Shown: positions 1 through 11,500 of the stretch, in pieces
Layout: the number at the start of each line of letters is the position of its first letter
Position numbering within the stretch: position 1 is the first letter of the stretch
The notes under the pieces: generated by a model
Seen by the model: the letters and a program-made list of their open reading frames with translations, nothing else
Databases searched by the model: none
Told to the model about the DNA's origin: nothing
Assembly: GCA_047495785.1 (NCBI GenBank)
Contig: JBLDXI010000004.1
Coordinates: forward strand, 2,294,001-2,358,000
Direction of reading: 5' to 3'
Length of the DNA: 64,000 nt
DNA from: Lepidodermella squamata
Lineage: Eukaryota > Gastrotricha
Program-made: the position numbers and the translations under genes

Positions 1-160
1 GAACATTAATTTCGAATAATTTGCTCGAATGCATAAAAGTATAAAATGATGCAAAAAACAATCTGTCGAATTAGCCAAAATGACGCCGAATGACGATAGT
101 CCAGTATTTTTCTTAATTTCTCACCTCGATAAACCTATAAAACAGCCTTTGGCCCGTAAA

Positions 161-1750
161 TTAGGAGAGCAGGCTATTCACTATTGGTAGATTCAGCTTT
201 GAATCAATTTGATAAAAGTTAAGCCTACCACTGTCATAGGAGACGGGCACGTATTTCGGCAAACCATTGAACCAGACGTCGAACATAGGGCAGCAGGCTG
301 CAATATGCGAAAAATGCCACTTAAACAAAGAACATATTTCAAAAACGAACGCCTGCGACGCAGTGGAATCTGTCGATGTAAGTTCCGCTACTGTAAGACT
401 AACAAAAAAAGTAGGAATCCATACAAAAGTGTTCCAATTTATTAAAAGCGACTATACCTGAGTCATTGTGGCTGCATCGCATGGCATCGATTGGCAGCCG
501 ACGAAAGACCGATCGCTTTGCAGGAAACATCGATTGAAGGGCACGAAATCGGGATTATTTCGGACAACTGTATAAATAAATCAGAATAAACCTGGTTCAA
601 GACATTGTAACTGCGAAAAAAACCGGTAAAATTACGAAAAATTAGGCTCAAGCGTGGATTTTTACGACTTATTGGTATTGACAAATTCAAACCAACTTTT
701 CTCCCGCATCATGCAGAGTTGCATCGTTGTATGGCTGCCGATTGGGGTCTGCGTTGAAAAGAAACAAACAAAGCGAATAATTCCAGAATTTACTTTTATT
801 AAAACCCACACCGCCGTTTGGGCACGAGCCATTGATCGGAATACACGTTCGTTGGCCGTTTTGGTCACAGACTGTCGCCGGAAAATTCTGATAAAAAGCA
901 ACCTCAAAATTAGGAAAATAGAATAATCTTTTGAATATTGCTATGATAAGTCGAGCTATTTTTGTTTTTTCAAACGAGATTTGTGACATTTTCGACTTGT
1001 ATTCTACGTGCAATGTAATGATTTAGACTCGTGTCCGAAGATCATAGCTAGAAATATAATTGAATCTACCTGAATTTAGAATTTGAAACAAAACAAAAAA
1101 ACAAGGAACGGCAATTTTTTCTTTTAATTTACCTTTTGTTGGAATCATGATTTTAAAATTATTTTGAATTAAAACGGTTTTGAAACGGTTATATAAAAAT
1201 GTATGAACATTTTTTATTCAAGCTGCGAGAAAATTCAAAATCAAACCAAGAAATTTTTAATTGTCCGACGGCACAGATCGTACTGCGTTGCGAAGATGTC
1301 TCCGAGAAATTCAGCCGTCTGTTTTGAGGAATTAGAGGAGGCGTGGGAATTTCATGTGACATCTCAGGTGCATACCAACACTTCGTCGTCCTTATCGCAG
1401 CCAAGATTACGAGGGATGCATCGCATGTTGATTATTTTGTAGTTGAAGCAGCTTCGAGCGGCCTGAAATGCAATTTAAGGTGAGAAATTAGCCGTATATT
1501 TAAGAACTCACGCCGGATTTACAACTCGCCAACGAATTCAGCTTGAGCCCGAGCTTTATCGGATAGGGAAAATTAGAGAGGAAAATCTGACGTTGAATAA
1601 AACGCTTGCCTGAACTTCATCCTGGAATGAGCAATTATCTTTGCAGCCAGCGTAAGAATCATTCAAACGAGAGAAACATCGTTTGAATTCTTGTGAATAG
1701 GCTGATGCTGCTAGGCTCAAAATTAGGAAGATTCGTATAATTTCAGCCAT
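161..1750 (-). CDS. Short secreted Cys-module protein, CTLD-less family member (9 exons, 230 aa)
   Basis: Minus-strand gene; I join exons 1610-1750, 1376-1462, 1247-1318, 810-887, 697-748, 458-567, 351-398, 229-297 and 161-196 (693 nt, open frame). Residues 1-19 are a signal peptide (start MAEIIRIFLILSLAASAYSQ). The modules match the 3617-7000 gene exon by exon: CFSRLNDSYAGCKDNC, then 29 codons with RSCFNYKIINMRCIP, 24 codons with one Cys, a module with TCIPINGSCPNG, a 52-nt exon, a split RCF...C module and a 23-codon exon containing LCSTSG and VCRNTCP. The last exon starts in the CTLD frame (LNLPIV) but stops after 11 residues, so no lectin domain follows. Intron 1 uses a GC donor (GCAAGC). 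The exon equivalent to exon 6 is split by an additional small intron; its donor GTTCGT at 350 is weak. Function is unknown; secretion is inferred. The exon 351-398 boundaries are the least certain part. Confidence 0.7.
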
Positions 1751-2338
1751 TTTTTAAATGAATTTGATACAGAAAAACAAATAAAATAAAAATTAAACTG
1801 ATTTTAGAGGAGGTTTGTGTATGTGATCTTTTGTCAGGGATAAACAAATGACGAATGAGGCGCTTCTTATTCCATGTCCAAACACACAGAAGTGATAAAA
1901 ATACATCGAAAACAACATTGCAAAAAATGAGACCATCCGAAAGAAAAGGTCCCATTTAATTTCATATTATTTGTTCATTTTATTATTTTCATGGGCATGT
2001 GACATTCTATTTTCGGCCACGAAAGATGTGTTTTTGTGAGCAGAAAAATAATGTGTCCGAATGCAATAAGGCGATTGCCGCTCCACGCGACTGATGAGAA
2101 CGCATCCGTAATACCAAAATAAATAAACATGTGATTATCCTGGATTAACAATTCTAAAGCCATTTAAATCATAACAAAATCTTCAAAACCTTGATTTTCA
2201 CAAGCTTCTGTGAGAAATCTTTACTTGAAGATGTTAAAATGTCGTCGCCGAACCTGATTTAAATTTTGTCGATTATCTCTGCGCCAAATTTCAATCCAGT
2301 TGTTGTGAAAATGTTCATTGAAGTTCATTTGATTTCAT
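1751..2338. other. Non-coding gap upstream of the short Cys-module gene
   Basis: I see no gene or strong repeat here. It must hold the promoter of the minus-strand gene that starts at 1750, but I see no clear TATA box. The open frames on the minus strand lack family motifs, splice support and codon-level similarity to anything else in the window. Confidence 0.4.
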
Positions 2339-2347
2339 CAATTTCTT

Positions 2348-3107
2348 GCACATTTCCCCACCCGCCGGTGTTTCCTCCGCGCGCGCGCTCCTATTGGCTG
2401 GGCCTTGATGCGCAACAGCCAAGATAATTACAGCCTTCGTGCGCGCGCACGGACGAGACCGAAGACGACTACGCCCTGCGCTGAGTCAGCAAAATGCTTT
2501 CAAGAAAATAAAAAAGCTTAAATTAAGGCAGATTATTTGTCGAAAAACTTTACAAAATTTGGATTATCATGTATTTTGTTCTTATTTACCTATCGATTAA
2601 ATGGAAAATGGAACAAATTGCAAAAGCGCGCACCGATGGCACGAGCGAGGTATTTTCGGTGAATTTGGGGTAATTTCATCAAAATATCAAAATGTCAAAA
2701 TGATCAAAACTCAAGCGCTTCTAAAAATGTAGAAAAATTGCGATTTCATGACAGCGACATAATATCATGATGAACCATGGTGGCGCGATTTTATTTTGCT
2801 TGGAAATATTGTTGAGCGCCTTGTCGATTGTCATCATTATTTCTCGCATATCTTCTTCATTTGCAGCTTTTTGAAACTTGGTACTAATTGAAAAATGTAC
2901 TCTCGATGCGCGCGCTTCACATGATATACTTATTCCCGATGGACTTGCTAGCTGACTTGTGGTTTTCTTGTGATTTTGCAGGGCGCGCGTAGAAAGCTGC
3001 AATTATTTGTTGCGCAATAAATGCGCGCGACGTGCGGTTACGCGTAAATTTAACCAACCAATAGGAATGCGCGCGTGGAGGAAACACCGGCGGATGGGGA
3101 AATGTGC
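2348..3107. mobile_element. 760-bp non-autonomous TIR element with 9-bp target duplication
   Basis: Inverted repeats of about 60 bp (2348-2405 and 3055-3107) begin GCACATTTCCCCA and continue through a CG-rich stretch with CGCGCGC and TCCTATTGG. The element is flanked by perfect 9-bp direct repeats, CAATTTCTT at 2339-2347 and 3108-3116. A 9-bp duplication fits Mutator-like elements; if one shared base is chance, 8 bp would fit hAT. No transposase is visible, so it is non-autonomous. Confidence 0.85.
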
Positions 3108-3165
3108 CAATTTCTTAGATAAATACAGCTGGAGAATAACCGCTGGTTAATTCAATCGCATAATC

Positions 3166-3318
3166 ATGAAATTATTAATCATCCCGATTATCGCTGCTTT
3201 TAACCAAGTGCATTGCGGTAAGTGGGCGCGTTGCTTTACGCAGTTTGACGACGCGTTCGCTAATTGCAGATTGCAATGAAAACGGCTGTTATCAATTGCG
3301 TGAATACCATTTTGCGTG
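3166..3318 (+). pseudogene. Exon 1 relic of the CTLD family, frameshifted
   Basis: An ATG at 3166 opens a signal-peptide-like start (MKLLIIPIIAAFNQVHCG) followed by KWARCFTQFDDAFANC, the exon 1 signature of the downstream 3617-7000 gene. The frame then breaks at a TGA at 3277, and the rest of the module (GCYQLREY) continues in another frame, without a good donor at its end. It lies in tandem about 450 bp upstream of the intact exon 1, so it looks like an abandoned duplicate. Confidence 0.75.
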
Positions 3319-3616
3319 AGACAATTTACGTGGTTAGCGAACCTCTTTTAGTTGAATACCAGCCGAACGTTAATAAACCTGGCCATTTGGTTGTGTCATT
3401 CGATATTACTCTTGTGTCAACATGCCCGGGCCGGTCGGCCATACCTAGACCTGGTCGGCTGAGGGTGGTCGGTCAACTTCAACTTTACTTCTTCACTTCG
3501 TTTTTCGTAGTTTGCTTTTCAGTTCATTTTATTCAAATCTTGAAATAAATTTTCAATTCATTTTTAATAATAGGTATTAATAGGTAACCATCGAGCTCTC
3601 TGTATTTTACACAAAA

Positions 3617-6600
3617 ATGAAATTATTATGGATATTTGTCGGAACAATTCTCGCTGCGCTAAACGAAGTGCTATGCGGCGATTGGGCGCGTTGTTTTTCG
3701 CAGTTCGATGACGCGTTCACCGATTGCCGCGAACTATCAAACGGCTTTAATCGATTGCGCGAATACCAGGTGAGAAACTGTTACATTAATACAAATAATT
3801 TTATGTTTTTGTCGGCAGCAGGGAGAAACTTTACCAGATAAAGCTACGTGCCTACGTGCGGTATAATGCTCATTTTAAAATGTTAACTTTAAAAAAAAAT
3901 TAATTTGCAGACTGCGAGGTTGTGCTACAGATTCGCTAATTTCGCCGCATCTTGCCGCCCTGGCTTACCTGCGTGCGGAAAAACGAACGAAATCATGGTT
4001 AGCAAAAAAGAAAAATAATATTTTCTTCGTGGCGCCCTCGATTTTAAATCGCATGCTTCAAAATTTAGCAGCAGTGTCAGTTGAAATTGACTTGGAAATT
4101 ATTTTTCAAAATTTTTTAATTTCAAATATTCAGGTGTTCTTAAACTTCGTCATCATTTTCAATTTTTAAACACTGGAGCGCGACCTTCGATATTTTGAAA
4201 CCAGATTCTCAGTTAAACTTTAATGAAGTAAAAACATAACGCTCATTATTCCTAATATCCTAGTCCTAAAATCCTGAAATTAAAATGAACAATTATTTGC
4301 ATCATTATTTCGAAATAAGATTAAATTGAATTCAATTATTTTCGACTTACTACGACCTCAAACGAATGTCTGATTTTTTTTCCCTGCTGACTATTTCTAT
4401 TTCAAATATTTCAAGGTTGGTGGGCCCTACAACGGTGCTTACCCATTTAGAACAAATCTGGCAGCTTGCGTCAACGACTCCAACTCGTTCCCGGTTTGAA
4501 TTTTTCTCCATAATTTATTCCTAAATTTTAGATTATTTTCTATTTGCAGAATCGAAAATTTGACTCATGCGTTGACCAACAGTTCGTCACTTGTGTTCCT
4601 AGCGAGATTTCTTGCCCCAAAGGGGTAATTTACGAATTTATAATTTGTTCTCCTAATGCTCACTAATTTTCAGGCAAAAAATACAACGGGATTTCCGAAC
4701 TTGGACACCTGTCTCCGGAGTGCCACCAGTGAGTTGGTTTTTTTTATTTTTATCGAAAAACCCGAGAAACTCATTGAAATCAATTTTTTGAAATGATTTC
4801 CTTCCGTCAAAGAATGGCCATCATGGAATAACAATTATTGAACTATTTCTATGGATATTTGACATTCAAATTCAAACTACAAGGTATATGGCGCGAAGTA
4901 AAGCAAATAGTTGATTGTTTTTTTAGGCGTAACTGCTGATTCTGTGAAGCCGCACATCCGTTGCTTCAACGCTGTCACTGGAGAATTCACCGCCTGCCGA
5001 TTGAACACCTCGCGTTGCATCGCCAATGAAACCGAAGAGTTCTCCACTGGCACCTATCGAAACAAAGCCAACTGCTTATCGTGGGTAATAATAATTGAGA
5101 CTGTCCGCAGGAAAACTTGCAAACAACTGCGCAGGGATTAACAATGGAATCACAGGTTGTTGCCTCGATTGTTGCCTCCTGCGGGTCTCAATTAATGCAT
5201 TCGTTGGGTGTCGGATCGCCCAAAGCGTTACAGGATAGCAGTGCGCGTAGTAGGATCCTTGAACTAGGGGGTATTTTCAGGCCGTACGTTATGACCTTGT
5301 AAGTTTTTCGAAAATACCCCCTAGTTCGAGGACCTACTTCGCGCACTGATTTTTATAGTTTTTTAACTTTCATGTACAAGTTTAATGCATAATATATTCC
5401 CAGTATGCTGCTCGTTGCGATACGCCAAATGGCAAGAAATGTTACAACATCTGCCCTGACGGTACGAATCGGGTGAGCTTTCGAATCTTCAGTTTTGAAT
5501 TTCAAGAATAAGATTGTTAACAAATAAAGCTGAACATTTATTCCAACTCGACTAAATTCGCTGATAACTACGCCGCGTGTTTGAACGACCTGAAACCAGC
5601 CACATCTCCGAAGTATTTTCTCTCCTCGCTGACTGCTGGCCGTTTCCGTCTGCAACTCGAAGCCTGTAAAGCGGTACCAGGCGCCCGTTTGGCGACCTTC
5701 TCATCGCTGGCTGATTTCGCGGTAGCTAATCAAGTCGCAGCTACCTCTAACGTGTCTGTCTACATTGGCTTGGTGGGTGATTTCACATGGGAAGACGCCA
5801 GTCACATTCCGATCGATTCACCTTTCTGGCGAGCTGGGGAGCAGGGTGCCCCTCGAAACTCCGGCTTATGTGAGTTTTGTTCCTTTACGGGGTTCATTTG
5901 TACAGAACTGGCAAAATTCTGTTCAGGCTAAATTGACGAGGTCATTCGCTGCCATTTCAAGAAACCAGACGCGCGACCTCTGGTGATATGATTACCAAAA
6001 ATTCCTCTTTAATAATATGTGCGTTTTGATAAATCGGGATTTGGTATTACTAGGCCCGAGTCATGAGTGTTACTTGAAAACATCTTGCAAAGCATTACAA
6101 GGTACTAAGTTTGAGGCAAGCCGGCCGCCAACGATACTATTACCTTTGTTAATTCGTTCGAAATTAGACGCAATCAAATTCCTGCACTAAAATGAATTAT
6201 ATCACTCCCATTTGTCAATTTTTTTATTTAACCTTGTCTGACATTATGACAGTGAATCTTGTATTACAATGACAGCGAATCTTAAACCTTAAACCTTAAT
6301 CATTAACCTCTAATTTATCTTAAACCATTAAAGCTGTCATCATAATACACTGAGTGTATTATGATGACACGTTTAATAATGATTGTATTATGATGACTGG
6401 TTTATTGCTGACACTATGGTGTGGGATGAAGAGTCTTTCCCTTCTGTGTTTCATCTGTTAACTTTCATTCGCTGATTTGTAGGTATGATGCTGACGGAAA
6501 CTGGCTTTACAGACATTGCATGTGCATCCACATATGGTATTTGCGGCGATGTAAGTACACTGCCCTCATGTGATCAACTTCAACTAACTGTTGTTACTTT

Positions 6601-7000
6601 CGAAGAGTCCGACTAACCTTGAAGTCACACCGGCTAAGAGTAGGGAAAATCTGGCAGCTTACTGTGTCAGCATCAATAAAACTTTGGCCTCAATCAAGGA
6701 TCAAGCGACATATGACGCTGCAGTGTTGCTGGTTCCATCGCTAAGTCAACTGTTCATCGGTGGGAAACGGCGGGACTTGGTCTCTTATTCTTGGATAACA
6801 GACAATCCCTTCAACAGCACGCTGTTCACTTTGAACGGCGAGCCTGACATCAAAAATCACTGTTAGGAAAAAAAACACGGTTTCATATGAACATTCAATA
6901 TATTGATTTTCCAGGCGTGGTTCTGTCTTCTGGTTCGCTTCAACGAGCTTCTTGTGCTGATGCGACTATGGCAGGCCTATGCGAGCGTATTCAAGGATGA
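3617..7000 (+). CDS. Secreted modular protein: seven Cys-module exons plus two C-type-lectin-like domains (11 exons, 474 aa)
   Basis: Exons: 3617-3769, 3911-3997, 4416-4493, 4550-4624, 4674-4728, 4927-5084, 5404-5472, 5530-5869, 6483-6550, 6606-6861, 6915-7000. The 1425 nt stay open to TGA at 6998-7000, and AATAAA follows at 7101-7106. Residues 1-20 are a signal peptide. Residues 21-225 are Cys modules (WARCFSQFDD, LCYRFANFAASC, KFDSCVDQQFVTC, HIRCFNAVT, CDTPNGKKCYNIC). CTLD1 (about 226-361) has ACKAVPGARLATFSS, VYIGLV and DFTWED. CTLD2 (about 362-474) has LAAYCVSINKTLASI, FIGGKRRD, SYSWIT and the closing GLCE. CTLD Cys codons are completed across the 8/9 and 10/11 junctions. I see no classic EPN/QPD plus WND calcium site, so calcium-dependent sugar binding is doubtful. 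Exon 1 reads SNGF where sister genes have PNGC, so one Cys is missing. Exon joins are manual but agree in phase and length with two sister genes. Confidence 0.85.
5239..5348. mobile_element. 110-bp MITE in intron 6 of the CTLD gene
   Basis: Inverted arms of about 40 bp start CAGTGCGCG and carry GTAGG, a CGAACTAGGGGG-type core and TATTTTC, ending ACTTCGCGCACTG. Related copies occur at 18549-18693, and the leading CAGTGTGCGAAGTAG also appears at 7511. It lies wholly inside an intron and leaves the coding frame untouched. Confidence 0.8.
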
Positions 7001-7194
7001 GCAGCTTGACGAAGTAGTTGAAATTGATTCAACCTATTTATCGAAATTTGACGATATATGAAGAGTTTAATTAGTGTTGTGAAATCTTGGAATAACGGCA
7101 AATAAAGTGAATGAAACAACCTGAGCACACCTATATGAACAACATCGGGTATTTATTTAGCCGCGCGAATCGATTATTGATTATTGATCATCGA

Positions 7195-7512
7195 TTGTCA
7201 GATGTATTCAATAAGGACTGCCAGGAACTCGGTCTGAAAATTAGCGGTAGGAAAACCCAGTATATGGTGATTGGCGATCTGCAATACATACCACATGTTG
7301 CGTTTTTCATCGCTGAAAGATCGTGGCAGCAAATCGGAATTTTCAACTTTGTCACTGGCGGCAAGGCCCAGGCTGCGGTTTTAAGGGCTGATAAACAGGT
7401 CGTCTGCAACCCGGTTATTCAAGATTTCGACGATGCGGCCATGCTGGCGATCAAGGCGAGTGATTCGCGAATTTTACTGGTTCAAAGAGAGGTTGCGGCG
7501 CAGTTCACGCCA
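7195..7512 (+). pseudogene. Fused relics: LINE reverse-transcriptase scrap joined to a class C receptor fragment
   Basis: One open frame first reads GLKISGRKTQYMVI, typical of the end of a LINE reverse-transcriptase core. It then runs without a stop into DLQYIPHVAFFIAERSW and on to QFT at about 7512. The second part (7273-7512) is a near copy (about 95 percent by eye) of 34238-34475 in the ligand-binding domain of the class C receptor gene. The similarity ends exactly where a MITE-like CAGTGTGCGAAGTAG begins. It has no start, no signal peptide and no membrane region, so it is a fragment. The LINE assignment of the left part rests on a short motif only. Confidence 0.7.
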
Positions 7513-8876
7513 GTGTGCGAAGTAGAACTTTTGAGCTGGGGATACCTCGGTCATTCCCTCAGCATATAGTCCAAAAAAATATCGCCTACTACAGGGAGTC
7601 CGTAAAGTCTTAGAGGCAATATAAATATATAGCATAGTACATTATATAGCAAGGGAAAAATCGATAATCTAGCATTTTTTCTGGATGGTATAATAATAAT
7701 AATGTAAGTACGAACCAGGCGAACACCATGAAAAACCAGGTTGCTTTTACCGAATTCTCACCGGAAAACAGCGATATCATTCTAGTCATGACGGTAGATT
7801 CATTCTTTTTTGTAGCCAAAGTGATTTTGTTAATAAGCTTAACATTTTCACCGAAGGAAATTTTAAAATTCGATTAAATAAGGCATCTAATGTCGGATGG
7901 AATGAGTTTTTGTCCCAAATACCACTTGGTTCCAAGCGTTCCACTTTGAATTAATTAATTGTACACGGTCAACTCATTTGTTGCATCTCATCTTCGTGGA
8001 TGGCCAAGTTTAAACGATTTTTACCGTGAACACATCTGATGATCACAGAAATACTTTCAAACCTAATGGAAATAGCTGGTGAAGTCATGAAAATTGGTTT
8101 CGTCCGTTACTTTCACCGTGTATTTTCAGATTTCCTTCGGTGAAAGTATAAGAATTACTACAAAGAACATTAATCTCCTTGTAACGGGAATTCTACCGTG
8201 CGGTTCGCAAAGGGGCCAGGTTTTTACCTCGAAATTTTGTGCAGCGCTTTAGAACAAATCTGCATATTTTGCTAAAAAAACAAGCGCGCTGAAAAAATCG
8301 ATAAGGCGTCTTTTGTATGGATTAGGATATAATAATAAGGAGTATGCTGGGTAAAATGTGAACTTATTCTTTTTGAACTGGAATACGTAGCTTTTGCAAC
8401 AACTTAACGCAGTTTCCCGAAATTCAATGCGGCAAATACCGGCGTTTATTGGCTTGTTTTCCTCTGCAATGAAGGATGCGGCTATTTACCGTGGGAATTC
8501 TTGATATTTCATTCGCTGAACAAATGGCATCGGAAAACTGTGTGTCATGCGGGCAATTGTTCACCCAGGACTGGTTTTCATTGAAATAATAATTAAATGC
8601 ACGGTGAAACGGGTTGAAAATTCTCAGAAAGATTACTCGCGGAGTAATCTGACCGAGCACCGTAGGATTTCAAAATCCCGCCGGTGGGTTTTCATTTATT
8701 AAGCGTATTCGACCTTGAAACCACCAATTTGTATGAATTGTTCGTTCGCTCCGTCGTGTTAGACTCGTCCAATTACTCTTGCAGCAGGAATAATCGTATG
8801 CGATACGCGTGACGAGCTTTGGAATTTATCTTCCAAAGCGGATTTACTGAGGTAAAAAGGTTGCTTCCTTCAACCT

Positions 8877-8995
8877 GAGAGCGAAGTAGGACAGCAGAAG
8901 TGGCTAAGATGTTGAAAATCATTGGTTTCCGACTTTGCGAACCGATTGAACTGGTAGGAATGATTCCTACCATCCCTGGTGGTACTTCGCTCTCT
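8877..8995. mobile_element. MITE, GCGAAGTAGGAC family, second subtype
   Basis: The arms GAGAGCGAAGTAGGAC and GTACTTCGCTCTC face each other around a central hairpin with GGTAGGAATGATTCCTACC. A close relative with the same core lies at 63011-63155. It is nested within the 7592-10013 element. Confidence 0.75.
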
Positions 8996-9244
8996 GCTAA
9001 AACTGCTGAAGTCCTATTTTCGCCCTATTCCTATTCCCCACGGGTCACAACTTGGATTCACGTACAAATGTTGCTCTTCTTATTTTCTCATTAGCCAATA
9101 ATTAGAAAAAATCGCTCAAGCATTTCACATTAGACTTCAGAAAGCGTGAGTTTAGCTACACCTGTGAGCGAAGCGAGCTTTAGCTAACGGTATTTTACCG
9201 TAATTTTGGCTGAAAATATCCTAAAATATGCTCATTCTCGCGCC

Positions 9245-9694
9245 ATGACCCGCGGGGCAGACTTTGAGTACTACAGCCTTAGCAGGTACGACTCGACTAT
9301 CCAGCACCCAACCTGCCGGAGATGCGTCCTAACTCTCACTGTCCTTGCGTCCTTGAACTTGATACTTTTAGCGATAGAGATAAAACTGGTTAGGGAGTCA
9401 GAGCGAGCTGCAAGTTTTCGAATAGGAAGCGATCCACGAACGACAGCAGAAGCCTACTTTATTTATCCATGTGACCACAATCCTTATTTATCCACGATTG
9501 TGGTCCAACAAAGACTGACCGGAACAATCAAGCCTGGAAGCTCTAGAAGCTACCTCTCTGTCATCTTTTATAGACAAGAAGAAAATCGCGGCAATGCGTT
9601 TTTGATAAAATTATGTGTATATTGTATATGGTCGTTTCTTGAGGATAATTCATATATTTTTTCTCGCGTGCGCACTACGATTACATACGCTTAG
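9245..9694 (+). CDS. Unrecognised open frame with one transmembrane-like segment inside a TIR element
   Basis: The frame is open from an ATG at 9245 for 149 codons. Near residues 30-52 it contains a hydrophobic run (CVLTLTVLASLNLILLAIEI) preceded by basic residues, as in a single-pass membrane anchor. I recognise no family. A possible donor GTTAGGG lies after the hydrophobic stretch, so only the first part may be an exon. It lies inside the 7592-10013 element and could be cargo or chance. Probability of being a real gene is low. Confidence 0.2.
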   Translation: MTRGADFEYYSLSRYDSTIQHPTCRRCVLTLTVLASLNLILLAIEIKLVRESERAASFRIGSDPRTTAEAYFIYPCDHNPYLSTIVVQQRLTGTIKPGSSRSYLSVIFYRQEENRGNAFLIKLCVYCIWSFLEDNSYIFSRVRTTITYA

Positions 9695-10879
9695 AAATTC
9701 TTATGCGCGCATCTTTCATTCCGCAAATTCATACGGAATGGGGAGCGTATAATCTTCAGTATTGAAGAAAACGCAAGAAAAAACGTCTTTTTGGTCCCTT
9801 CATTTTTTGCTTCTGTTGTATTCAGAGCAGTACGTTCCTCTGTGACAGTGGATTCTCTGATCGGCCATGCAGTGCTCAGTGCCTCTGTTTTTCTCACAGT
9901 CATATTATTATTATATCACGATCGATGAAAAAAAACAAGATTATCGATTTTTCCCTTGCTATGTAATGTACTATGCTACATATTCATATTGCCTCGACTT
10001 TACGGACTCCCTGTAGATTGGCCTACTACCGCTAGCGATTCCCCGAGTATACGGATTATTGTGAGGTTTTTATGAAATTCAGTTAGTCGACAATCGGTTA
10101 CAGCGAGCTGCAAATTTTGCGACTGGAGTGTTGAGCTCTATTGAGCGAATGACAGCTATTATGAGAGCTCGGGATAAGAGATACGCAACCCAAAAAACGC
10201 CTAATTTGTGCTCCTGTTATATATGAAAAGACACAGGGTGAAATGATACAGCGTTTCCTAAACCGTGTCCTATAGGACACTCGTGTACTAAGCCAATTTT
10301 CAAGTGTCCCGTAGGACACTGGTGTCCTATGGGCCTCAAAATGACAGAAGGACAAAAATAGGTAGATCCACACTAAGAAACAAGGCATTTTGGACCATTT
10401 TCAGACTCAAAATCGGGAAAAACCGTCAGCTGAAGCTCCCTTCGCTCGCGAGTTACCTATTTATGAAATATTTTATGAAAACCGGGAACCGGTACTTTCC
10501 GCGTGGTTTGGCTGAATCTTTGAGACGATAAATGACAGAATCAATTGTTGAAACTGACCCATATCCCTTGTTATTTAAGCACGTTACAGATTGCACCTTA
10601 CGACAAGATAAATTGAAATTTCATAATTGATGAGTGAATTTCTGGGAAGGCATAGCCTCCATTTTAAGATGTTATATACGTCGTTTTTCAGTGTCGAATT
10701 CTAAAAAATGTCTCTTCGATCGCGTTTAGTTTGAATTTTATCCGGGATTGATCAACAACCAATTTAAACAAGCAATCAATTTATAGCTCAAAAAATGTAC
10801 CCATTCCGAACCAAATTTCATTAATTTTAGCAAGGTGTCCTACGAGCCATTCTCATAGGACACTACTGTGTCCTACCAG

Positions 10880-10903
10880 ACAAAAAGTTTGGGAACCGCT
10901 GAA
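10880..10903. mobile_element. hAT-like terminal sequence
   Basis: AAAGTTTGGGAACCGCTG reads on the other strand as CAGCGGTTCCCAAACTTT, a typical hAT transposon end. The same end in the opposite orientation, with adjoining GTGTCCTA words, is at 44750-44825. I could not place the partner end of this copy. Confidence 0.5.
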
Positions 10904-11149
10904 CTAATAAAAATATTTTGAATATTTGCACATCTTAAAATGACATTCCACGTTCCTGATATACTTGAGCTCAATTCCGGGCCCATATTAGTTTCGTCCG
11001 GCCCCCAAGCGTCGGTTGCGCAATTGGAGGGTAAAAGTGGACTTAGCGCAAAGTCGAAATTTTAAACAACATTTTGGCCGCGCGCGCTGATGTCAAAGGG
11101 CTGATGTTCGAAATAAACTAAATTAGGCGCCTGGATTAATCGGGTGCAG

Positions 11150-11500
11150 TCTTTATTCGAGTGCGGCCCTTATTTTTCCCAAAAGTTTCGATTTTGATAG
11201 GCAGCATCGTATTTCCCCTGAAAATCAGCTTGCAGGCGTTAGCATTAAATAGGGACCACATGATATTTGGTCACTTTCCGACACTCCTAAGGTGAATTTA
11301 ATCTGTTAGCATACTCGAGAGGGTGTCTGTAGTCTATAAAGAGTGACAGCGGGCGGCTCAAGGTCGCTGAGACCTAATCGCTTGAACCGTGCGGTGATTA
11401 AACAAGTGCGGCCTTTATTAACATCCAAAGTTAGTTTTAAGGGTGATTTTGCGGCGATTATTCAGACGCGGCCTTTATTCAGGTAGCGGCCTTTATACCG
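11150..11500. repeat. Diverged direct repeats of a GCGGCCTTTATT unit
   Basis: Variants of GTGCGGCCTTTATT occur near 11157, 11400, 11466 and 11484. Such strings are common at the ends of some DNA transposons. No inverted partner was found, so the class stays open. Confidence 0.5.

Larger units (their letters stand above)
7592..10013. mobile_element. 2.4-kb TIR element with TA target sites, mariner-like ends
   Basis: Inverted ends of about 80 bp (7592-7671 and 9938-10013) begin CAGGGAGTCCGTAAAGT and are flanked by TA on both sides, as in Tc1/mariner insertions. Weaker inverted similarity continues inward (an ATTATTATTATA stretch on both sides). I do not recognise a transposase inside. The interior holds a nested MITE (8877-8995) and an unexplained open frame with one hydrophobic segment (9245-9694). 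Apart from these, 7700-9240 shows only AT-rich non-coding sequence to me. Confidence 0.8.
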
